Positions 6,195 to 11,019 of a DNA stretch of 11,019 bases are shown piece by piece. The position numbers and the translations under genes are program-made. The number at the start of each line of letters is the position of its first letter. The first letter of the stretch is position 1. This DNA is from VFZP01 sp043730365 (GTDB lineage: Bacteria > Acidobacteriota > Terriglobia > Bryobacterales > Bryobacteraceae): the NCBI GenBank assembly GCA_043730365.1, contig JAYTKJ010000890.1, positions 1-11,019 of the forward strand, given 5' to 3'. The notes beneath the pieces are model-generated. The model searched no databases, was not told the DNA's origin, and saw nothing but the letters and a program-made list of their open reading frames with translations.

Positions 6195-7186
6195 ATATTT
6201 TGTGTCCTGTCCACCGTCGGCGCGGGCGCACCCAGCGCGGCGCGGATCTGCGCGCTCGTACAGCCCGCCCAGCAGAGATACTTCAGCGGCTCCTCAACCG
6301 AGACCGCCAGATTGTCCCGCCCCCGGTCGCGACCCGCCGCCGCACAACTCGGGCACTGCGTCACCCAATTCCGCCCGACGCGACGGAGGCGGCCGCGATC
6401 AACGTAGTCGAGGATCTGGAACTGCGCGTGTTGGCCGGCCTTCGATGCCAAGGGCGGAGCAGGCTCGTCCACCTCCTCCGCCGCCGCAGGAAGCCCGGCG
6501 ATCAACTCCATGAGTTGCCCCTCCGTGACTCGCCGCAATTCCCGCAGATACGTCATCTGCGCCTCGAGTTCATACTTCGCGCCGTAGAACCAGTAGCGCC
6601 GGTTGACAACGCGATGAACCCCGAGCGGCCCGCGGATCGCGTTGCCGAACTGCCCGGCCTCGACCCGGTCCTGCTTGGGGAACAACTCGATCCCGTCGAC
6701 CGGCCCCGCGCCCTTCACCTGCACCGAGAGCTTCCCGGCCAGGTGCCGCACATACACGCGGGCCTGCCGCGCGAGCACCGGCGTCTCGAAAAGAATCCAA
6801 AGATGCCCGCCGCGCCGGCTCTGCTCGAGCGCCGCCTGAATGCCGTCTAGCTGGAGTTCGTATTGGAGCTTGAGCAGGTCGTCGAGCGACTGCTTGTAGT
6901 CCGCGTCGATCGCCATCCACTTCACGCGCTGCGAGCGCGGGTTGATGGCGTAGAGGCCGAGCGTGATTTCGCCAGCCAGGTGGCGCCGGATGTCCTCGGG
7001 CTCGAGCGCCCGTTCGCCGCCGCCGACGCGGCCGCCGTCACGACCCGCGCGCGGCCGGTAATAATAATGACGCCCGGACTCGGGATGCGGCCGGTCCGAC
7101 TGCCGGGTGTAGGCGCGGCGATTCACGAACCACTCCGCGTACTCGGCTGCCATCTCGGGCGTGGTTGCCAGCAAGGGTTCCGGCAT
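6173..7186 (-). CDS. Archaeo-eukaryotic primase-like protein (TOTE type) with zinc ribbon
   Basis: The 337-aa product matches the archaeo-eukaryotic primase (AEP) pattern of TOTE-type proteins. DxD in WMAIDADYK (Asp94, Asp96) is the metal-binding motif. SRRGGHLWILFE (123-134) supplies His128. ELFPKQDRVEAGQFGNAIRGPLGVHR follows from residue 167 and is the most diagnostic stretch. The C-terminal part has CPSC (278-281) and a second pair, Cys305 and Cys309 (CWAGC), a CHC2-like zinc ribbon. Such proteins make primers or extend ends on single-stranded DNA; I infer a primase or primase-polymerase of the element. Start: AAGGA lies 10 nt before ATG 7186 and only 4 nt before ATG 7192; either is possible. 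TOTE conflict systems also carry a helicase and a nuclease, and none is seen within this protein or its neighbours. Confidence 0.75.
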   Translation of the reverse strand: MPEPLLATTPEMAAEYAEWFVNRRAYTRQSDRPHPESGRHYYYRPRAGRDGGRVGGGERALEPEDIRRHLAGEITLGLYAINPRSQRVKWMAIDADYKQSLDDLLKLQYELQLDGIQAALEQSRRGGHLWILFETPVLARQARVYVRHLAGKLSVQVKGAGPVDGIELFPKQDRVEAGQFGNAIRGPLGVHRVVNRRYWFYGAKYELEAQMTYLRELRRVTEGQLMELIAGLPAAAEEVDEPAPPLASKAGQHAQFQILDYVDRGRLRRVGRNWVTQCPSCAAAGRDRGRDNLAVSVEEPLKYLCWAGCTSAQIRAALGAPAPTVDRTQNICRTSHD

Positions 7187-7240
7187 AGCCATGCATTCCT
7201 TACTTACACCCGATCCCCGGAATCGCAAAACGAGTTGACG

Positions 7241-7600
7241 CTACGAGCCTCGCAGCGCCCGGAGGCGGGCGGGGTCCTCGGCGTAGTCGAGCAGCCGGAA
7301 GTCCTTGATTTTCTGGCGCATGTCGGCGAGGGCGTACCCGCCGAACACGCTATCGGCAAGACTGAGCAGCCAGAAGCTGCCCTTCTTCCGGTCATATATA
7401 TAGAACTCGCCCGAGCGGGCATCGCCGGGGACCATGACGAATAGCAGACGCCCCTTCAAGTATTCAACCCAGTGGGCGACCACGCTTTCCCCAACGGTCA
7501 GAAACCGGGCGACGACTTCGGTCACCTCCCAGTTGGGGCGGACCTTCAAATCTTTGGGGCCGAGAAGCTCGGATGCGCAGACGTTCTGGTTTCTGGACAT
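7241..7600 (-). CDS. Uncharacterised 119-aa protein, first gene of the run
   Basis: I do not recognise the family. The protein is soluble, with alternating strands and helices: VVARFLTVGESVVAHWVEYLKGRLLFVMVPGD, then GEFYIYDRKKGSFWLLSLADS, then a helical end, DMRQKIKDFRLLDYAEDP. The beta-rich middle with aromatic residues would suit a small nucleic-acid-binding or beta-barrel domain, but nothing decides it. AAGGAG lies 7 nt before ATG 7600, a strong ribosome site. It is the first gene after the 380-bp gap and is followed by the primase-like gene 54 bp away, so it probably heads the backbone transcript. Small conserved proteins in this position are often early regulators or anti-restriction proteins; no such motif is seen here. 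Confidence 0.7.
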   Translation of the reverse strand: MSRNQNVCASELLGPKDLKVRPNWEVTEVVARFLTVGESVVAHWVEYLKGRLLFVMVPGDARSGEFYIYDRKKGSFWLLSLADSVFGGYALADMRQKIKDFRLLDYAEDPARLRALRGS

Positions 7601-7977
7601 TTCAGTTCTCCTTGATCGCTTTAGAACTTAAGATGGATTGTTGGTCAAAGTGATCTCCGGGGCACGATTCTCTTGGTGGGCCCAACGCGCTCCCCCGCCG
7701 CGATCGGACGAAGCCGACTCTTGTCGTGAGGCCCGAGTCAGATGATCATTCTCTAAGCTGATCGGCTCCGAATGGCCAATGGGCTCACCGTGCTCAAACC
7801 CCGTTTGGGCAGTAACGAGATTGGGTCGCCGAGTTCTTACCGCCACTCACGCTGATGACCCCACACTAGTGCGTGGGTATCGGGGAGGGGTGAGCGTCGA
7901 GTCAAACTGCTGGTCCGCAATAGCGCAATGGATCCGACCATTACCGATGCCTGAACAGGGATGCTCGGGTCAACTAT
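7601..7977. other. Gap of about 380 bp with no convincing gene
   Basis: Apart from the ribosome site and the possible promoter next to ATG 7600, I see no gene, RNA or repeat array here. A 72-codon minus-strand frame (7628-7846) is open, but has neither a ribosome site nor family features. An imperfect hairpin with CCCAC/GTGGG arms and ACTAGT in its loop lies at 7860-7877 and has no T run. It is the likely border between the NHL gene and the backbone run, so an attachment site or old insertion scar could lie here; I could not identify one. Confidence 0.5.
7620..7648 (-). promoter_or_regulatory. Possible sigma-70-type promoter for the backbone run
   Basis: On the minus strand TTGACC (7648-7643) and TCTAAA (7625-7620) are separated by 17 bp. 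The -35 box has five of six consensus bases and the -10 box four. A start near 7613 would give a leader of only about 12 nt, with the AAGGAG site at its very end. Position before the first gene fits, but the leader is tight. Confidence 0.3.
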
Positions 7978-9276
7978 TTACTGTACGGCAATAGTCACAC
8001 CGGGTTGGCTGAAAGCGTCACCGACTCGAAGCACGATTACCGAGTTGCCGCTCGGCGCGTTCAAGGGTATCCGCACATTCACCTGTAAGACACCTGCAAC
8101 AAGTCCGGGAGCGGAGCCGGCGTACAACACCTCAGCACCTGCATTGTTGATACCCACAATCACCGGTAGCGTCGGCTTCGGGTAGGGGGGCGTGCTGGGT
8201 TTGCCGTCAACCCCGGGCGGTGTTGTCGAGCCTTCCCCAGTAGCAAAGATAGTAATGGAAGACCCCTTGCGTGCAGGATTCGCAGTTTGGTTGAGGCTGC
8301 CATCCTCGTTCACGGCTGCAGCTTGGCCCTGCCCCGTGGCGTTAAGGGTAAAAATGCCCGGCGCGGACCCGACTACCGACAATGTCACGGCAGAGACCAC
8401 CTTACCCTGGTACTCTACCTGTACCTGGGTGCTGCCTTTGCCTGCAACCGCATATGGCACAATAGCGCTCGCCTGATTAGGCGCTGCGTAGATCATCGGT
8501 GCCGCGATGCCGTCAAAGAGGATTCTCATACTTTGCAAAACTGTATCAACGAGCCCCGCTGAGTTCAGGTTTAAAGTCACTGGGGTTGGCGGCCCGGCTG
8601 CCGTTCCGAACAGAGTCACGATTTCCCCAGGTGCGACCCCGCCAGATGCGTAACCTGCGGCATTCACAACCGACAGCGACATAGACAACGGCGAGAGAGC
8701 AAAAACCCGTGCAAGACTGGCGTCAAAGACATAGACCACGCCATTTTGAGGGTCCGTTGTAACACCGGTCGGCCCTCCCAGCTGCGTGCTGGTTGCCAAC
8801 GCGCCCTCACTCGGGTTGCCTCCAGGTCCGGTTCCCGCGATCGTCGTGATGATGCCCGTGTTCGCATCGACACGACGTACCACGGCCGCTGCGATCCAGT
8901 CCGGAATGTATATGTTCCCCTTACCGTCCACGGCGACCGCGTTCGGCTTATACAGAGTAGCCGACGTCGCAAGTCCCCCGTCTCCGGTGTAACCAAACTT
9001 GTCTGAGCCAGCCACTGTACTAATGAAGCCTGTTCTTGCGTCGATCTTACGGATCTTCCACCCGTCGACGAGGTAAACATTGTTGGCAGAGTCAGTTGCA
9101 AGACCGACAGGTGAGTAAAGTTGGGCGCTGGTTGCAGGGCCGCCATCACCGCTAAAACACTCCGCAAGGTTTAGGAGGAGGCAACCGGCACTTTTGACTC
9201 CTGTCCCGGCTATTGTAGTTATAATTCCGGTTGTTGCTGAAACTTTGCGAATGCGCAAGTTCCCGGTGTCCGCCAC
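7978..9276 (-). CDS. C-terminal part of a frameshifted NHL-repeat protein with Solibacter-type C-terminal domain
   Basis: This 432-codon frame starts with a GTG that lies inside a propeller blade and is not a real start; the same frame is open upstream to about 9427. It continues the NHL repeats of the adjoining frame (repeat units of the form IITTIAGTG...GDGGPATSA...VD..GN.Y). It then carries, from about 8676 to the end (232 aa), the domain SVVNAAGYASGG, GEIVTLFG, APMIYAAPNQ, APGIFTL, ITIFATGEGST and VPLNAPSG-like (here IPLNAPSGNSV). I recognise this as the C-terminal domain widespread in Solibacter-group acidobacteria, of unknown function. The protein is secreted or surface bound by inference from the signal peptide in the other half. 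Confidence 0.8.
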   Translation of the reverse strand: MADTGNLRIRKVSATTGIITTIAGTGVKSAGCLLLNLAECFSGDGGPATSAQLYSPVGLATDSANNVYLVDGWKIRKIDARTGFISTVAGSDKFGYTGDGGLATSATLYKPNAVAVDGKGNIYIPDWIAAAVVRRVDANTGIITTIAGTGPGGNPSEGALATSTQLGGPTGVTTDPQNGVVYVFDASLARVFALSPLSMSLSVVNAAGYASGGVAPGEIVTLFGTAAGPPTPVTLNLNSAGLVDTVLQSMRILFDGIAAPMIYAAPNQASAIVPYAVAGKGSTQVQVEYQGKVVSAVTLSVVGSAPGIFTLNATGQGQAAAVNEDGSLNQTANPARKGSSITIFATGEGSTTPPGVDGKPSTPPYPKPTLPVIVGINNAGAEVLYAGSAPGLVAGVLQVNVRIPLNAPSGNSVIVLRVGDAFSQPGVTIAVQ

Positions 9277-10772
9277 GTACAGGTTGTCGCTTCCATCGAT
9301 CGCTAAGCCGCTAGGCGCTCCCAGCTTCGCGCTTGTGGCAGGACCACCGTCCCCACCAAAACCGCCCTGATAGCTTCCGACAGTCGGACTGGAAACTTCT
9401 CCTGACCCAACAACCGTCGATATGATCGAGTTTGCGCATCAATTTTTCGGATGCGGTGGTTATAGGTGTCGGCGATGAAGATATTTCCCTTGCTATCGAT
9501 GGCGATGGCCGACGGACTGTTCATGCTGGCGCTGATAGCGGGACCACCATCTCCACCGAAGCCGCCATATTTTCCATACGACGCGCTTGGACTAGTCGGC
9601 CCCGCAATGGTCGGGATGATACCAGTTCCAGCGGCCACCTTCCGGACTCTGTGATTGGACCGGTCGGCAATATAGACGTTGCCACGCCTGTCAACCGCAC
9701 CGCCCCACGGGGTTATTTTGGCGTCCGTGGCGGCTCCTCCGTCGCCGCTGAAGCAGCACTCCCCGGTACCTGCAACGGTCGTAGCTAGCCCGGTTGAAGC
9801 AGTGACCTTTACTACACGGTTGCCACATTCGTCAGCGATAAAGACATTTCCCGTAGCATCCAGAACGGAATCCGCCGAACAAGTGCCGGAGGTTCCTGCA
9901 ACAGTTGTGATGATTCCGGTCCCGATAACCACCTTACGAATAGCGTTACCGCCGCTTACATAGACATTACCGGAGGCGTCGCCTCGAACGTTCCCTGGAA
10001 TCAACTCGGCGTTTATGGACAGTCCGCCGTCCCCGCTATTGCCATATCTGCCGTTCCCCGCAAAAGTCGTGATCATTCCGGTGACGGCATCTACCCGCCT
10101 GACGCGAAGATTCGCCGAGTCCGCAATGTAGAGATTTCCCGAGGCATCCAAGGCAATACCTCTTGGGTTTCCTAACTGTGCATCCGTTGCTGGCCCTCCG
10201 TCGCCGGAGAATCCAAACTTACCGTTACCTGCAACTGTTGTGAGAATCCCCGTTCCCGAGTTCACCTTTCGAATCCTCTGGTCTTCGGTTATGTACACGT
10301 TACCGGCTGAATCAAGTGCTACATAAGAAGCACATATCTTCGCGTTGATAGCCAAACCACCGTCATCCGAAGGATCGCCACAGGTTCCTGGTATGGCACC
10401 GGATCCCACTACGGTTGAAATAATTCCTGACCTGGCGTCAATCCTTCTGACGGCACCCGCTTGCCCCTGGCTGACCGGTTGCGCGAAGTAAAGATTTCCC
10501 GCGTTGTCCATCGCCAAGCTGGAAGCAAAAACGGCGGCGTTGTTGGCCGCAATGCCGCTCGCAACAGGTCCAGGTCCCACCAATTTTCCCGTGCCTGCGA
10601 AGAGTGTCACGATCCCTTGAGGTGAGAGCCGATAAATTCCATACCAAGAGGGAATGTAGACGTTCCCGGCATTGTCAATTGCCAGTGCGTTTGGCTGATT
10701 CAACGCAAACTCTCTTCCTTGGACCCCGTTCTGCAATCCTCCGCCGGCGAAGGTAGAGATCGTATACAGTAT
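8692..10772 (-). repeat. Twelve tandem NHL-type repeats, consistent with two six-bladed propellers
   Basis: Counting across the frameshift gives 12 units of roughly 42-67 residues, each with a strand (I/T-T-V/I-A-G), usually a SGDGGPAT-like loop, then D-x-x-GN-hydrophobic-Y-hydrophobic and an R-x-R-K/R strand. Unit 6 is short and lacks the GDGG loop. Twelve units equal two six-bladed propellers. The DNA repeats are diverged, so this is old protein-level duplication, not a recent tandem array. Confidence 0.7.
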
Positions 10773-10853
10773 TTGCGCCGGGAGCAGAGCAGCCGCGGAT
10801 GCCACCAAGAGCAGGCAACTCACAAGCTGTGAAGGCAGAAATTGCTTCGACAT
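9303..10853 (-). CDS. N-terminal part of the frameshifted secreted NHL-repeat protein
   Basis: The start is placed at ATG 10853, which gives a clear signal peptide: MSKQFLPSQ, then a hydrophobic core (LVSCLLLVASAAALL) and a cut near PAQ. No strong ribosome site is visible; a GTG at 10886 in frame has none either and would spoil the signal. Eight NHL-type units of about 55 residues follow. Typical pieces are IITTVAGNGKFGFSGDGG, ALDASGNLYIADSANLRVRRV and AIDSKGNIFIADTYNHRIRKI. After IRKIDAQT the frame leaves the pattern and runs 29 unrelated codons to a stop at 9303. The product, if unrepaired, would lack one and a half propellers and the C-terminal domain. Such proteins bind ligands or partners on the cell surface; the ligand cannot be read here. 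Confidence 0.8.
   Translation of the reverse strand: MSKQFLPSQLVSCLLLVASAAALLPAQILYTISTFAGGGLQNGVQGREFALNQPNALAIDNAGNVYIPSWYGIYRLSPQGIVTLFAGTGKLVGPGPVASGIAANNAAVFASSLAMDNAGNLYFAQPVSQGQAGAVRRIDARSGIISTVVGSGAIPGTCGDPSDDGGLAINAKICASYVALDSAGNVYITEDQRIRKVNSGTGILTTVAGNGKFGFSGDGGPATDAQLGNPRGIALDASGNLYIADSANLRVRRVDAVTGMITTFAGNGRYGNSGDGGLSINAELIPGNVRGDASGNVYVSGGNAIRKVVIGTGIITTVAGTSGTCSADSVLDATGNVFIADECGNRVVKVTASTGLATTVAGTGECCFSGDGGAATDAKITPWGGAVDRRGNVYIADRSNHRVRKVAAGTGIIPTIAGPTSPSASYGKYGGFGGDGGPAISASMNSPSAIAIDSKGNIFIADTYNHRIRKIDAQTRSYRRLLGQEKFPVRLSEAIRAVLVGTVVLPQARSWERLAA
9425..9431 (-). other. One-base frameshift splitting the NHL-repeat gene
   Basis: On the minus strand the repeat pattern runs ...RKIDAQT, then CG, then ATC ATA TCG ACG GTT (IISTV). 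All other repeats have a Gly codon between T and I, so one base is missing at the CG (9428-9427). With one base added, 10853-7978 becomes 2877 nt, a complete frame of 958 codons plus stop. No homopolymer is present, so it could be a true mutation or an assembly or sequencing error. Confidence 0.85.
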
Positions 10854-11019
10854 TCTTTGCGGCCCGACAGATTCTGGCAATTGCACGAATTGAGTCTAAC
10901 ACCTCTGGCCCACCGTTTCACGAGGCACGTCGCCGATCAGATCCTCGCCTATGGAACCCGTTCTACTCAGCTCCCACCGTACCGAGAGAGTCAACTGGAT
11001 CGCCGGCTGGACTCTGGTT

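Noticed and set aside
7628..7846. 72-codon minus-strand open frame in the gap before the NHL gene
   Set aside because: No Shine-Dalgarno site, low-complexity polar sequence with no fold features, and no link to its neighbours.
7860..7877. CCCAC/GTGGG hairpin with ACTAGT in its loop downstream of the NHL gene
   Set aside because: Only five good pairs, an internal mismatch and no T run, so not a credible terminator.
10951..11019. Plus-strand open stretch starting ATG at the right edge
   Set aside because: Only 23 codons visible, no ribosome site and no recognisable sequence; a minus-strand frame in the same place is equally open in part, so neither is supported.
1..11019. CRISPR array, tRNA, rRNA or insertion sequence
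   Set aside because: No spaced short direct repeats, no cloverleaf or rRNA-like sequence, and no transposase were found on either strand.

Overview
The window looks like chromosomal or integrated mobile DNA from an acidobacterium of the Bryobacterales/Solibacter type. The strongest clue is the secreted protein at its right end. It carries NHL-type propeller repeats followed by a C-terminal domain (SVVNAAGY...GEIVTLFG...APGIF...GEGST) that I recognise as the Solibacter-type C-terminal domain, a family expanded in that group. This is a judgement from motifs, not from a database search.

Layout, read along the minus strand from right to left. (1) 10853-7978: a large secreted NHL-repeat protein, split by a one-base frameshift near 9427. 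(2) 7977-7601: a gap of about 380 bp with no convincing gene and a possible promoter at its left edge. (3) 7600-3946: a closely packed run of same-strand genes. These are a small hypothetical protein, a primase-like protein of the archaeo-eukaryotic (TOTE-like) type with a zinc ribbon, an unknown protein with a terminal Cys/His cluster, a 57-aa membrane protein, an HD-domain hydrolase, single-stranded DNA-binding protein (ssb), and a small Cys4 protein. (4) 3841-2220: two translationally coupled genes of visibly lower GC, encoding an unknown 327-aa soluble protein and a four-helix membrane protein. (5) 2079-306: a DUF6094-type SAM methyltransferase with an NPPY motif, overlapping an unknown 235-aa protein. 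(6) 1-394, plus strand: the tail of a probable DUF433 antitoxin and a complete DUF5615 PIN-like toxin, converging on and overlapping the last minus-strand gene.

Regions 3 and 5 look like the DNA-handling backbone of an integrated plasmid, ICE or similar element: a primase-like protein, ssb, a DNA-type methyltransferase, and several unknown genes with good ribosome-binding sites. No integrase, relaxase or replication initiator is inside the window, so the class of element is open. Region 4 interrupts the backbone, has different base composition and its own candidate promoter and operator. It is the best candidate for an undescribed two-gene system: a cytosolic protein plus a membrane effector, an arrangement known from anti-phage and toxin modules. 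That role is inference.

All gene starts were chosen from Shine-Dalgarno spacing and protein context, and several differ from the longest possible reading frame.
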